Shown here one piece after another: positions 33,465 through 46,915 of a DNA stretch of 64,000 bases. The position numbers and the translations under genes are program-made. Below the pieces are notes generated by a model. The model was not told the origin of the DNA, ran no database searches, and saw only the letters and a list, made by a program, of their open reading frames with translations. The stretch spans positions 1 through 64,000 of the forward strand of contig BROG01000235.1 of NCBI GenBank assembly GCA_030159075.1, read 5' to 3'. Positions within the stretch are counted from its first letter, which is position 1. The number at the start of each line of letters is the position of its first letter. This DNA is from Atrina japonica (taxonomy: Eukaryota > Mollusca > Bivalvia > Pterioida > Pinnidae).

Positions 33465-33518
33465 TGTGTGTGTGTGTGGTGGTGGTGGTGGTGGTGGTGG
33501 TGGTGGGGGGGGGGGGTG
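33465..33518 (+). repeat. (GT)n/(GGT)n/G-run microsatellite
   Basis: GTGTGTG is followed by nine or so GGT triplets and a run of about ten G. A G-quadruplex is possible on the plus strand. Confidence 0.9.
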
Positions 33519-34103
33519 TAGTAGGCATACAAGATGTAAGATACAATTTTGTAGAATAATGGAGGTAGACTTTTTGACACATATCATTGTCTGGTTCTAA
33601 AAAGAAGAAACATTTTGGTTTTAGAATGCATGCTTGTAATGAAAGTATTGTTCAATTCACTTCCTGTCAAGATAAAACATTTTTTTAAAACATATCGACA
33701 TAACACCAGTACAGAAGACAACTTCCATTCAACCAAACCATAATCTGTACAAAAGAAGTCATGAATATTTACTACAATGTATTCAACTGCAATGTCTTAC
33801 AACACTTCTAAACTACCAAAACACAATTGAAATCACACAAAAAAATATTATATATTGTCAAAAAGAAATTTTAACAGGCTCATCTCTGTAACCTGCATCA
33901 CTAGTAGACAACAATTCAATAATATCTCGTGAGGGATGGTTGGCAGAGTAAAAGGGTATCTTGACAGGGAGGGGCAAGTGGTTTCCTAATTAATTCTACT
34001 GTAAACAATTACTCAAACTAATTTCAGACAATATTTACAGTGCTTTGGAATATGATCTGATATACAAACATCCATGCTCAAATTGTTGAATACAAATTTT
34101 CCT

Positions 34104-34194
34104 ATAACTCATTCACCCCTAAAGACACATTTGGACTGGCCTAAGTTATTGATTTACAGAAGAGTCCATTGTTTTTCCGGGGTTGGTGAGTTAA
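34104..34194 (+). mobile_element. family A TTAA MITE, copy 3
   Basis: A 91 bp copy with ACTCATTCACCCCTAAAGAC at the left and GGGGTTGGTGAGTTAA at the right. The left flank has changed from TTAA to ATAA. Confidence 0.8.
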
Positions 34195-34729
34195 GAGTTT
34201 TACTGTCTTATCTTTTTACTGTATGCCTTTCAAATATTTCTGTAGTAAAAAAAAAACTTCTTATGTTCTAATCTCCAACAGGGTTCATTTATTCAAGAGG
34301 AAACAAGCTGTGCTTTATAAACAAATTTAAATTATTTTAAAAATGTTGGTGGAAATCTGAAAATCAACACAATAGTTTCACTAACATAGAACTATAAACC
34401 ATTTGATAATACTGATAAATTATTTACTAAATTTTTATTTCTTCCATTTTCTTGCTGTGTTTTCTCAAGTGAGGTAGAGGACTTCTTATTTCTATGCTGT
34501 ACAATACATGCATGGATACCATACAATAGAGAACAAAAGAACAATATAGTACATCTATGATATAGAGTTTTCCCAATATCCTCCAGTAAAAAAGACAAAA
34601 AGAAACTTGTGACCCAAGAGCACTCAATTGTCCCAAATTCACTGAACAATACATAAATGGAATGACTGAAATTTTCATCTCTTTACAAAGAGCCTGTATG
34701 ATGAGATCAACTTCCTGTTTGTTGTGTTG

Positions 34730-37700
34730 CTATGGCACTTGAGTCAATGTTGTGTTGGTGCTTTCCAGTTCAGTAACACTGGGTTCTGTTGGAATGGCTA
34801 TATGATCACGTCTTTTTGTTGATGGAGACAGTTTCTGTTGCATTGTTTGTAGATAACTCTGAAAATAAAAAAAAGTACAACATGAACCTGGAGATGATCA
34901 ATTTCAGCTACATGATATATTGTTAAATTTTTTTACAACTTTTCCGCTCAGCCAATCAGATTTCAGGATTGATCTAATTTAAGTAATAACCACTCAACTT
35001 CAGCTAATTCTAAACTATGATTGGCCAAACAGGCCAAATTAAGAAAATTCTTAGATATTGAGTATTCTTATTTTTTTTACCACACAATATGAAAAACAAA
35101 CCATATCCAAAACATTTTTTTAAATTCAAATCTTCCCCAATGAGCAGAAGTTTCCCAATCATGTACTTGAAGCCCTGAAATCTTTGGTTATAAATTATAC
35201 ACAAAGAAATTTATCTGGGTATTCTCATATTTCCACTTTTAACCCATTCAACCCTAATTGGACTGGTCAAAGTAATTGATTTACAGAAGAGTCCATTGTT
35301 TTTCAGGGTTGAGGAATCAATAAAGTTGTTCTGATTCCAAATGTTCAGTGAATCTAGTAATCTATCTAAGATTTTACCTGCGAAATTACATCACCAGTGA
35401 CTCGTCGCACTTTGTAAAGATGTCTATAGCGTGACTGTTGTGTATCGCCTCGGTCACGCTGTCGAGCTCTGTGTAAATTTACTTTCTTTACCTTTTTACT
35501 ACTTAAAACTGAAATAAAGGAAAATGAGGTTAAAGAAACTTTCCGTATTTTTTATGAAGATAAATGAGTGTCAAGGAAGCATTTGGGATGTGCCATAAAC
35601 AATCTTGTATGTGAGAAAAAATCATTTTATGTCAATGTGAATAGGCAATGAAGCTTCTGGTCGTGTTTCTTTTTTTTTTTTTTTTTGGTATTGCTTACAC
35701 TTCAAAAAATATCTGAACATGCATGGTAAAGGTCCTCTGAGTGTTTTGACCTAGTGGTCACTTGTATATCACATTTGGGTCAGAGAAATACTGCACTGCA
35801 TTACAGTATTTAAATTTATGCCCCAAAAACTATAATTAAGTGTTTGAAACACAATGAATACAGATAATTCTGTGATCACAGTTATTTAATATTGTATTAA
35901 TATTGTTAAGATAAATCATAATTCTGATCTGATTTGACAATAAAAAAGATTGCTGTCGACCACAGCTCATATTGCTTTAAACATTATATAATACATATAA
36001 AGAGATTTATCAAGTTGGAATAATACCACAGGGTTTGCCTTGTGTGTGGAGTTTGAGGGAGTCTGTGGTATGACACAAGCTAGGCCAGACATAAAACATT
36101 TGGTATTACTTTCTCACTGAACCAACACAGGCAGACCATACTCATCACAGTGGGCAATTGTCCTTGACCACAGTCCAGTAATAGGAGGTAACCCCATTGT
36201 TATAATTACATGTCCAGTCCTCTGTGGCCATGTGGTTATCACAATTCAAATCAAGACATCCCTCATCTCCAGCCCAAAAGGAAACTAAGCTGATTATGTT
36301 AGTAAGATTGCCAATTTAATTGCAGAAGACTGGATGTCTTTGCTGGGTACAAAAAAATGTACATTGTAGCGGAGTTGCCTGGCTGCCATTATATGACCTT
36401 AAATTGTTGAATGTGGAATACTCTCCCCCCCCCCCCCCCAAAAAAAAAAATAAAGAAAAAGAAAAATGACAAGTAAAAAGAGAGGATAATGACTGTTACC
36501 TTCTTTATGATCGTATCCTTGTCCTGTTATCTTCCACTGTGTTATACTACCCACTATAAAACAGAATGGCCAACAACCTAGTAAAACCCAGCTAAACCAA
36601 CAAACGGGGTCCGATAGTTCTCCTTTAGCTCGTTCCCAAACATATGCTACCATGGCAAAATGTTCAATGAAATAGTCGATGCACGAGACCATTAAAGCAC
36701 CACCAAAAACACTTGTTCCTAAGATTGTACATCCTTTCTGGAACTTCAAAGTAAGTACTGCAACAATAACGCCCACACCACATATAATTCCAATAGGAAT
36801 CCATTTTGTTTCCGGATGATGGAAAAATTCTAAAATGACCAGTATTCCAATGGCTAGAGACACACCAAGTTGGAAACCAGTGAAAAAAAGTCCAGCATAT
36901 TGCACAAGCATTGTAATAAGTCCGACTATTAAACCTACTCCAAGAGCCACTCCAATGTCGCCTTCCAATGGTAAAATGTCATGTTCGGAAAATATTATGT
37001 ACACTAGGACCGAAGAGAATATGAATCCTGTTAGAAACATCACTGCCTTAAAGAATCTGTAACCTGGAATTAAAACGTGATATGAGAAAAAAAATGCATT
37101 AGATATTAATCAATATCATCGATGATGGATAAAAGATTATAATACATCAATATATAAATCATATTACTAGTATCCTAAACAGAGATTTTCAAATATCCTT
37201 TTTCAATACCAAGGATTTTCCTAGGCCATTTTGGGGGTCCACTTACAGGGCCCATTCCCAATGCAAAAATGGTTTGTATCTTCCCCCAAATTATGAAATA
37301 ATTTTTAAACAAATGTTACAAATTAAGTTCTGTTTTCATTAACATGTTGTATATTTTCCTGTTTTTTATGGACCCTGGACCCAGAATTTAGGAGGTAGGA
37401 AAATCCCTCAATACCCATCTTGCAGTCACCATAGTAACATGGTAACAAGTTATTGTTTTACAAAAACAATAGGTCAGAACTGACAAAACATGTACATGTA
37501 TTACCTTGTCAGTAAATTTATTTATATTTACTACTTTTTAAATGAATTGATAGATTCTTAGTAAATGTTTAGGAATGAAAAAAATAAACAACATTTAATA
37601 TACATTATAAGACTTCCAGCCTTGTAGGTCTATTCTTGGAAGTGGAAATAAAAGGGGCATAACTCTAGCATTCTTATCTATAAATAATGTACAGCTAAAC

Positions 37701-38504
37701 TGAAACTAGGTTTTACACAAATGAATTACTGGGCATCTGATGCAAGAATTGTAGAAATAAAAGTCTAAAACAAATTTTCATAATTAAATGAATGATCTTT
37801 GAATGGATATTAATTAATTTTAAAAAATTGATAAACTAAACTAAAATTTACATTCAGTTTTCTTTGCTTGATTCTGATTTGTCATGCAGTTTATATAACA
37901 GAATCAATGTACACAGGATGCAGACTCATTTAAAGGGTGAGGATACAAATTTACACTTTTTATACGGTATTTAATAGTGAGAATAAAGAATTGCTATCCC
38001 ATAAGATGTAAAATGTAAACCTTTTTTTTTTTACATTATTTCAATGTAAGGGAGAGACTTTTAGGCTGAATTTACAGAATATCTCCCCATGCAAAAAAAG
38101 CCTTATTTTCTCCTAAATATAGACAGTCTTCTGTCTCACTGGACTGAGATTTAGAACCAAGATCTCGTATTTGTAAGACAAACCCTCTACCACAAAACCA
38201 CATCATACTGTCTCCAATGGTAAGCGCGACACCCCCAAACACACCATACATAATACAAACAAAACATTTACTTACCAAAAAAGGTATAAATAATTCCGAA
38301 AATAAAACACATCGAACAAATCACAGCTATTATAATATTATATTCATCATCAATGTGATCACATGATCTAGAGGTTTTAGCAGTGCTCTTTGGAATGGCG
38401 ACTGTGGTACTGTTCATGCTGTATTGCTCTGTAGGCACACTGTACTCCATACTGGATAAGGACTGCAGGAGTCGCCTCCCTTGATATGCTACATCAGCAG
38501 CCAT
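34730..38504 (-). CDS. TMEM198: TMEM198, multi-pass membrane protein, four coding exons
   Basis: Vertebrate TMEM198 is a seven-pass membrane protein reported to scaffold casein kinases on LRP6 and enhance Wnt signalling. Coding exons on the minus strand are 38276-38504, 36500-37063, 35378-35508 and 34730-34858. Their GT..AG junctions join in phase to give 350 aa plus stop; human TMEM198 is about 360 aa. The N-terminus is hydrophilic with a possible glycosylation site NST at 31-33. Membrane segments follow: residues 57-75 (FGIIYTFFG, then YRFFKAVMFLTG as in the family), then six more through CWFSWVLLGCWPFCFIVGSITQW. The tail after WKITGQGYDHKE is basic (KKVKKVNLHRARQRDR) and ends at a stop at 34730. 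The start follows a plausible acceptor (TTCTTGCAG, exon edge near 38576), so at least one 5' noncoding exon probably lies at higher coordinates. Confidence 0.92.
35239..35320 (+). mobile_element. family A TTAA MITE, copy 4, internal deletion
   Basis: TTAACCCATTCAACCCTAATT is followed by GGACTGG; about eight bases of the usual left arm are missing. The right end GAGGAATCAA is mutated. It lies in the last TMEM198 intron. Confidence 0.7.
36218..36410 (+). mobile_element. SINE family S2, decayed copy in TMEM198 intron
   Basis: It has an A-box-like TGTGGCCATGTGGTTATCAC head. It shares GGAAACTAAGCTGATTATGTT, GCAGAAGACTGGATGTCTT and TGGCTGCCATTATATGACC with the S2 layout. It is adjacent to a C13/A run at 36424-36450. 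Confidence 0.45.
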
Positions 38505-38610
38505 ATCTGTAGGCCTATAATTTATGTATGTTTAGTCCTTTATGAAATCAGACAAATCACTGACAGCCTTCATTACCTGCAAGAAAATGAAGAAAAGAAT
38601 TAATTAAAAG

Positions 38611-38787
38611 TACAAGTCTACCAAGTTAAATTTGGACATGTTTACAAACACAGTCTAAAATAGATCATAACAGGACAGTCCTAAGTTTTGTCTTAAGATC
38701 AAATAACTTAAGACTTACAACTTAGTACTTACAACTTCTTGATAAATTGGGCCCAAAGATGTACCACATTATCTTGGTAGACCTTTA
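38611..38787. mobile_element. TIR element family B, copy 4, internally rearranged
   Basis: The ends ACAAGTCTACCAAGTTAAAT and ATTATCTTGGTAGACC are intact inverted repeats. The middle (38680-38760) carries other sequence, with CTTAAGACTTACAACTTAG words, in place of the usual core. It lies just 5' of the TMEM198 start exon. Confidence 0.65.
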
Positions 38788-38811
38788 AACTATGTTTACC
38801 CAGGCTGAAAA

Positions 38812-39345
38812 ACGCCAAGTTATAAGCATGTACATGATATAGACTACCTACATGTATAAAATGCCAAGTTGTAAGCATATAGCCTACCTACATGTATTAA
38901 ATGCCAAGTTGTAAGCATATAGCCTACCTACATGTATTAAATGCCAAGTTGTAAGCATATAGCCTACCTACATGTATTAAATGCCAAGTTGTAAGCATAT
39001 AGCCTACCTACATGTATTAAATGCCAAGTTGTAAGCATATAGCCTACCTACATGTATTAAATGCCAAGTTGTAAGCATATAGCCTACCTACATGTACATG
39101 TATTAAATGCCAAGTTGTAAGCATATAGCCTACCTACATGTATTAAATGCCAAGTTGTAAGCATATAGCCTACCTACATGTATTAAATGCCAAGTTGTAA
39201 GCATATAGCCTACCTACATGTATTAAATGCCAAGTTGTAAGCATATAGCCTACCTGCTTGTATTAAATGCCAAGTTGTAAGCATATAGCCTACCTACATG
39301 TATAAAATGCCAAGTTATAACCATATAGCCTATCTACATAAAATG
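38812..39345. repeat. minisatellite, 40 bp unit, about 13 copies
   Basis: The unit AATGCCAAGTTGTAAGCATA with TAGCCTACCTACATGTATTA repeats almost without change. One unit carries an extra ACATGT. The high identity suggests recent expansion. It lies about 300 bp upstream of the TMEM198 start codon. Confidence 0.95.
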
Positions 39346-40720
39346 TAAAATCCAATAAACAACAAGACATGTTTGAGAATACATTATATCCCAAAGAAGT
39401 TAGCCATTTATGAAGATTTAAAATACCATAACTCTGGCAAATATTGGTACATTATTGTTGGCCATAAACTACCGTAATTCCTCCGAGATGTCTTTTACAT
39501 AAAGCCACGTACTCAATTTATTCATAACAAACCATAATATTGCATTCAGAGAAACACACAAACCAAAAGCAATATGTCTCCTTGATCTCCAATCTCAGGG
39601 AAATAAAACAAAAATGAGTATAAACATACAAATAAAATCTATATACATGTACTGGGTACTCCCTAACTTTTCATCTTCAAAACATAAAACAAGGAAGATT
39701 TACCTTCTCCATCTCTCATTTTGTCAGATTTATAATCTCTTCATACATAAAGGTAAAACTGTACAATTCCACAAAATGACACACAAAGATAATACATAAT
39801 TTTAGAAACAATCTATGTTTTCTTTTTTCAGGACAGAGACAGAAGACGCCCAGTTTTCAGCTTTGTGTGGCTTCTTCAGTAAACCGAGCTTATCTGTCTG
39901 ATTATCATCATCACTACTACTATCTACATCTTAGTGATTTAACACAAACACGTTGATCCCAGAACAGATAACAGAAACGCATAACACAACACCCCAAAGT
40001 TTGTCTTTAGTGACACAAAAATATAATTAGCTATGTATGAACAAAAAACAGGGAACAATATTGGATGAAATAGGATGTGTTTTAAATATCCTTTCTAAAG
40101 GACATGCGTGACCCAATGTTGTTGGTTATTGTTGACGATAACATGACTTTGCGTTAACTACTTCAGTAAACCTTTAAAGACCTATCTACTATGACACCTG
40201 TTGATGTTATTAATTAACATCAGGTAGGTAAAGGCAACTTCAAACAGAGCTTTTTTTAAAGGTGTACACTTTATTTAACCTCTCATACACATATTACATA
40301 TCTACAGTGCTACAAATATAAACAGACAAAACTTCAAAGCTTCTGTAGTTACATAACGCAGGACTTTATGGAGACGATCCAGGAAAAAAATAAGAATGTG
40401 GTATGATTGCCTATACATCTTGACAAAAAGCCATCATAATGTGTATTAGTTAAATGTCTGATGTTACAAAAACCATAACAAGGATCATGATGGCTATATT
40501 CATCCTCAACAGACAGTCGGAGTGTTTACTGTCCTGTTGGCATGTTTATTTATACATGTACATCATTGTACTTTCTATTTCTCTGTATTTTGTCCAGGTT
40601 ATCCAGTAAGAATCTCTGTGTAGCAAGTTAACTGCATATACATGTACATGTGTTATGTGAACCTCTAGATGTACTTAACCTCCAGACAAAAGAAATGAAC
40701 CAGGCAAATTTCAAAATTTA
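39346..40720. other. no recognisable feature
   Basis: AT-rich sequence upstream of TMEM198. It could hold a 5' noncoding exon or promoter, but I see no ORF with coding character, element ends or array. Confidence 0.4.
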
Positions 40721-40724
40721 CAAT

Positions 40725-41735
40725 CTCCCATACATTGTATCCATATCAACAATACAGCTACATATACTGGTACCTGTAGTCCTATATACATACATCTCAA
40801 AGATACAGCCACATACACCTATAAACACCCAATAATACAGCTACAAAAACCAATATACATGTACATCTATCTCAATGATACAGTCATACACACCTATATA
40901 CATCCATCTCAATGATACAGCCATATACACCTATATACATGTAAATCCATCTCAATGATACAGCCATATACACCTATATACATGTAAATCCATCTCAATG
41001 ATACAGCCATATACACCTATATACATGTAAATCCATCTCAGTGATACAGCCATATACACATGAACATCCACCTTGGTAATACAGCCATATACACCTAATG
41101 TATATACATGTACATCCATCTCAATGATACAGCCATATACACCTACTATATATACATGCACATCCATCTCAATGATACAGCCATACACAGCTATACACAT
41201 GTACATCCACCTTGGTAATACAGCCATATACACCTAATGTATATACATGTACATCCATCTCAATGATACAGCCATACACACCTATATACATGTACATCCA
41301 TCTCATTGATACATACCTATATACATGTACATCCATCTCAGTGATACACACCTATATACATGTACATCCATCTCATTGATACACACCTATATACATGTAC
41401 ATCCATCTCAGTGATACACACCTATATACATGTATATCCATCTCAGTGATACACACCTATATACATGTACATCCATCTCAGTGATACACACCTAAATACA
41501 TGTACATCCATCTCAGTGATACACACCTATATACATGTACATCCATCTCAGTGATACATACCTATATACATGTACATCCATCTCAGTGATACACACCTAT
41601 ATACATGTACATCCATCTCAGTGATACACACCTATATACATGTACATCCTCTCAGTGATACACACCTATATACATGTACATCCATCTCAGTGATACACAC
41701 CTATATACATGTACATCCATCTCAGTGATACAGCC
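40725..41735. repeat. minisatellite, 35-43 bp unit, about 1 kb
   Basis: The later half repeats GTGATACACACCTATATACA with TGTACATCCATCTCA at an exact 35 bp spacing. The earlier half has longer units with CAGCCATATACAC. Minus-strand frames of MDVHVY type are artefacts. Confidence 0.95.
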
Positions 41736-42353
41736 ACATACACCTATGGCATATACATGTACTTGTTACATTCTATTTCAGGTTAAAACCATCATGTTCA
41801 GGTTTCTGACTTGTAAATGCTGATGGGGATTAGTTTAGATCTCCAGACTTTGTTTACATACTGAGAGTCAGACAAAATTGAATTGTGACTCGTCATAACA
41901 TGATGGACTTTTAATGATTAGCTTGTCATATTCCATGTGACAGAAAAGCTTTAATGTAAACACCAAAAATAGCAACAAAGACAATCACAAGTGAGACTGT
42001 GATCAAAGTGTCAGAATACAAACCTACAGACAAGGTTAATTGGTTAATTATTAGTGATGATAGGCTTATGGCTTTAAGATTAGGATCTAATTAAGTGAAT
42101 GAAGTGGAACTCGTTACCAATTTATCGCCTCACCTGTATAAAAAGCTTTTGAACTTAGATAACCCAAATGTATACAAGTTATTCAGGTGCATACAATCAT
42201 GAATACTTGTTGATTTTATTTTTCGGCTGTTTGGTATGTCTTTAGAAAGTTTTACATGTATTGACATATTTGTCTGCAGGATAACTTATAAGATAAAAAT
42301 CTCACAAAACACTTGATAAACATATCACATATTTCATTGATTTTTTTTTCATC

Positions 42354-42443
42354 TAACTTATTAGCCCCTGAAAAACCATGGACTCTTCTGTAAATCAATG
42401 ACCTGGGCAAGTCCAAATGTGTCTTTAGGGGTAACTGAGTTAA
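42354..42443 (-). mobile_element. family A TTAA MITE, copy 5
   Basis: Reverse orientation: TTATTAGCCCCTGAAAAAC at the left, GTCTTTAGGGGTAACTGAG TTAA at the right, 90 bp. Confidence 0.8.
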
Positions 42444-42604
42444 CATATTTATTGACTGACAATCCTACTATTAGATGACTCAACCATTCCTCAAGCATAT
42501 CTAATTAATTGTCGTCAATTTAAAACTGATACACTGGGTACAGAAAATCTAAACAGAAATAATTGACTTTATGATTGATTCACCCTGACATACTTGTCCT
42601 GTGC

Positions 42605-42962
42605 CTACAGACCGGATTACTTACTCCAAAGTATCAAGGGAGGGATGGGGGATGTCCATCATCTGATACAGACAGGGTTCTTACTCCAAAGTGCCAAGGG
42701 AGGGTTGGGGAGGTCCATAATCTTATACAGACTGGGTTCTTACTCTAAAATATTGCGGGAGGGATGGGGAGGTCCATCATCTGATACAGACTGGGTTCTT
42801 ACTTCAAAGTGTTAAGGGAGGGATGGGGAGGTCCAACATCTGATACAGACTGGGTTACTTACTTCAAAGTGTTAAGGGAGGGATGGGGAGGTCCAACATC
42901 TGATACAGACTGGGTTACTTACTCCAAAGTGTCAAGGGAGGGATGGGGGAGGTCCATCATCC
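42605..42962. repeat. minisatellite, about 60 bp unit, six copies
   Basis: CTGATACAGACTGGGTTACT, TACTCCAAAGTGTCAAGGGA and GGGATGGGGAGGTCCATCAT recur six times. It is G-rich compared with its surroundings. Confidence 0.9.
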
Positions 42963-43676
42963 AACACAAATTTTTAAAATTATCAAAACTTAATTCATTT
43001 GGCATACACCATCAGACAACATTTCCTCTCTTCACTCAACAGATAAAACGTTTTAATTTAAACATATTGGATTAGGAAACACAAATTCATCTTTAACAGT
43101 TATAACTGGTCCTACATTCCAAAGTTTTGTCTGTAACAGGACATACTGTACACATCATATATATACTTCATAGCTACACTCAATACTGTTGTTAGAAATT
43201 CATGTAAACATCTATTTATCACACCAAAGAATTAATTATTTTGATAATTTTCTCTTATATATGTCACATAAAAACAGACATTTCTACCTTAAATAAGTTA
43301 TAACACTTTTTCCTCCAAGTCGTTATTTTGATTTAAGAAATCTTCTAATCCACTCACTAAGACAAGATTTAATTATGGTATTACCTGCATTTACTATTTA
43401 TATATCTAGTGCAATGTACTTGATTATCAATAATAGCATAAGAATGACACATGACCAATTTAAGACTAATTCCACTAAAATCATGATATGTTAGAGATAT
43501 AGGCAATATATGCCTCCAAAATTTACATGGGTATGTGCAGAGGGCTATAGGTCATTTCCCAGTTAGCAGAATCTCTCCTCTGCCACTAACCCTTCCACAC
43601 TACAAATCATAATAGACTGGTCTGAGGCAATCAAAAAGAGCCTACCATTTAGATACTAGTAGTGAAGGAATGAAAA

Positions 43677-43790
43677 CCTGGACCCAGTTGCACAACACAT
43701 TGTTAAATTTAACGTACAGTTAGCCCACTGGTTTAACATTGGTTAACTTAATGTTTAAAGCTAACAATCTGTTGTGCAATTGGGTCCTGG
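43677..43790. mobile_element. palindromic MITE, about 114 bp
   Basis: CCTGGACCCAGTTGCACAAC at the left is inverted in GTTGTGCAATTGGGTCCTGG at the right, and the inner arms TTAACG...GTTAAC continue the pairing. Nearly the whole element can fold back. No ORF. Confidence 0.7.
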
Positions 43791-44534
43791 TTGCCAACAA
43801 ACACAGTAACTGAAAACATTATTTAAAACAAAAGAGATGTGCTTTGTGCAGCAGAAATACTTCCTTATCATAAAAAAAAGATATAGACAAAATGAAACAA
43901 AAAATATATCCCAACGAAGGCTTTGATTTTTATCCGAAACATACTTACATTTTGACATCCCAATAAAGGCTTTATAAAGGCTAGCTATATATATACACAT
44001 GTATATGTATATACACACACCTTCCGCATCCCCTCATCCCTCACAAGAAGGTATTACCTAAGTATTACCCAAATTCTAAATGAAATACAAAATATACCTT
44101 TCAATACAGTGTTTTTCACAATTTTTCTATCCAGTTTAATCTTCACAGATGCATGGTGAACTAAAATTATATATCATTTCAAAACCGAGAGGACCAGAGC
44201 AGTTATTTCCACCATTTTAAACAAAAGAGTAAACATAATCAATAATGACATGACCTTTAAATATGACACCAGACAGGTGTGCCCAGACGTATACCTATAA
44301 AACATTACGTAAGCATTAACTATTCTTAACTTCATCTGAGTAAGAACTGCTATTTTAACCATTTTGTTTACATTTACTCCCTTGGATAAGCAAATTTGAT
44401 ACAGGCTATTGACTACACAGTTGAATCAAATTCTACAGCCAAATGTTTTCATTTCTGTAACAATATATACAGATACATGTATAATGCACAGCTGTGCTTA
44501 AAAAACCTTCACATATACAGTACTGTATTTAGTC

Positions 44535-44712
44535 ATGATAAAATGAAATTCTGACTTTCAGCATTATGATTAACAAAAATTCTGACTTTCAGCAGTATGA
44601 TCAACAGAATTTCTGACTTTCAACATTATGATCAACTGTAATTCTGACTTTCAACATTATGATCAACTGTAATTCTGACTTTCAACATTATGGTCAACAG
44701 GAATTCTGACTT
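44535..44712. repeat. minisatellite, about 31 bp unit, six copies
   Basis: AATTCTGACTTTCAACATTA with TGATCAACTGT repeats with small changes. No gene. Confidence 0.9.
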
Positions 44713-44890
44713 ACACTTTGCTACTTTAGGTTTGAAAGTGACAAAAATGGTATGCTTCAGCTGTTAATTGTTTTTATTTCAATATGATAATGTAATTTTC
44801 ATTTTTGCTAGTTAACAAGATTGGCTATGAAGATAAATTTACTATGGCAATATAGACCCTTACACACTGTTGTTGACTATTTCAATCAAT

Positions 44891-44981
44891 TTAACTTATC
44901 AACCCCTGAAAAAACAATGGACTCCTCTGTAAATCAAAGACTTAAACCAGTCCAAATGTGTCTTTAGGGGTGAATGAGTTA
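44891..44981 (-). mobile_element. family A TTAA MITE, copy 6
   Basis: Reverse orientation, 91 bp: TTAACTTATCAACCCCTGAA to CTTTAGGGGTGAATGAGTTA. The right TTAA has become TTAC. Confidence 0.8.
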
Positions 44982-45689
44982 CAGAGTGACGAGTCTTCAC
45001 ACATTTCCATTTCAACAAGAAAGTGGGAATCCTTGAAATCTATCAATTAATCAATTAATTGTGAGATTAATGAGAAAGTGACAGATTTAAAGTTTTTCTG
45101 GGATTGGTAATGTAATGGACTACCTTTAACCACAGAAAATGACATCAATAAATCTTATCTTTCAAATAAATGATAAATGATATATTGGCAGAAATAAGAT
45201 ACACCTGTACATTAAAAACAAAATCAATTTCATCTTCATTTACTATCTTTTAAATCTGATTTTTATAGCATGAACTATTTCAATGTTTCTGTAGTCTAAT
45301 GTATTAAAAAGATGGAAGGATATGCATTAAAAACTATTTTTAGAAATATCATCGATTTAAATTTACCAAGTGACACTCTGTATTCCAATCTAACATGACT
45401 GGCAAATTTCTCACCAAAAACCAACTTGTGACTAAATGTTGATACAACGGTTCATCATCAGTGCCAATTTCGTTACTTGTAATAATGAAATACCTCGCCT
45501 TGATGAAATGCCTATTTGTACAGGTGATAAATGACTCCAAAAACATAGCCAAAATATGTCAAAGATATGAGCTAAGCTTGGAAAATGTGAGATACCAAAT
45601 TAAATGATTCACTGTATGTTTTAAGTCAATATTCCTAGAAATGCCAAAAATAAGTCAAATCTTACTGATTTACTTAGCAGTACTTAGCT

Positions 45690-46915
45690 GTGATAATAAC
45701 AATCTGTATCCAATATACTGGGGTAGAGTATCACAATAGTCCTATGCCATGATAATAACAATCTGTATCCAATATACTGGGATAGAGTATCACAATAGTC
45801 CTATCCCATGATAATAACAATCTGTATCCAATATACTGGGGTAGAGTATCACAATAGTCCTATGCCATGATAATAACAATCTGTATCCAATACACTGGGG
45901 TAGAGTATCACAATAGTCCTATGCCATGATAATAACAATCTGTATCCAATACACTGGGGTAGAGTATCACAATAGTCCTATGCCATGATAATAACAATCT
46001 GTATCCAATACACTGGGGTAGAGTATCACAATAGTCCTATGCCATGATAATAACAATCTGTATCCAATACACTGGGGTAGAGTATCACAATAGTCCTATG
46101 CCATGATAATAACAATCTGTATCCAATACACTGGGGTAGAGTACCACAATAGTCCTATGCCATGATAATAACAATCTGTATCCAATATACTGGGGTAGAG
46201 TATCACAATAGTCCTATGCCATGATAATAACAATCTGTATCCAATATACTGGGGTAGAGTACCACAATAGTCCTATGCCATGATAATAACAATCTGTATC
46301 CAATATACTGGGGTAGATAGAGTGTTACAGCAGTACTTTGCTCTGATAATAAATATATGTATTAAATATACTGGGGTAGATAGAGTGTTAAAGCAGTACT
46401 TTACCGTGATAATAAATATACATGTATGTATTAAATATACTGGGGTAGATAGAGTTCAAAGCAGTACTTTACCGTGATAATAACAATCTGTATTCAATAT
46501 ACATGACTGTAACTTTGTATAATAAAATCTGTATCATATACTGGGGTAGACTGTTCAGGGCAGTTCTTTGTAGTGATAATAACAATCTGTATTCAATATA
46601 CTGGGGTAGACTGTTCAGGGCAGTACTTTGCTGTGATAATAACAATCTGTATCCAATATACTGGGGTAGACGGTTCAGGGCAGTACTTTGCTGTGATAAT
46701 AACAATCTGCATCCAATATACTGGGGTAGATAGAGTGTTACAGCAGTACTTTGCCGTGATAATAAAAATATGTATTCAATATACTGGGGTAGACTGTTCA
46801 GGGCAGTACTTTGCTGTGATAATAACAATCTATATCCAATATACTGGGGTAGACGGTTCAGGGCAGTACATTGCTATGATAATAACAATCTGTATCAAAT
46901 ATACTGGGGTAATAA
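45690..46915. repeat. two-part minisatellite, 59-60 bp units
   Basis: Part one (45690-46320) has about ten near-identical 59 bp units with GATAATAACAATCTGTATCC, AATACACTGGGGTAGAG and TATCACAATAGTCCTATGCC. Part two (46320-46915) keeps the first half and replaces the second with GTTCAGGGCAGTACTTTGCT. A composite higher-order change is visible at 46310-46450. Confidence 0.95.

Larger units (their letters stand above)
28440..34729 (-). other. 3' flank / possible long 3' UTR of TMEM198
   Basis: No coding exon is visible here. Read on the minus strand, AATAAA occurs at 34293-34288 (about 440 nt after the TMEM198 stop) and at about 28470-28465, the latter followed by T-rich and GT-rich sequence as at a cleavage site. 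Either could end the transcript. The stretch also holds MITE copies (29930, 32133, 34104), a MITE-derived minisatellite (28.9 kb) and GT/G-run microsatellites. Confidence 0.3.

Noticed and set aside
36835..37062. Plus-strand 75 aa ORF
   Set aside because: Antisense of TMEM198 exon 2.
38812..39345. CRISPR-like direct repeats
   Set aside because: Units are contiguous and identical throughout, with no unique spacers; the genome is eukaryotic.
40952..41351. Minus-strand frames rich in MDVHVYIGVYGC
   Set aside because: Translation of the 35 bp minisatellite.
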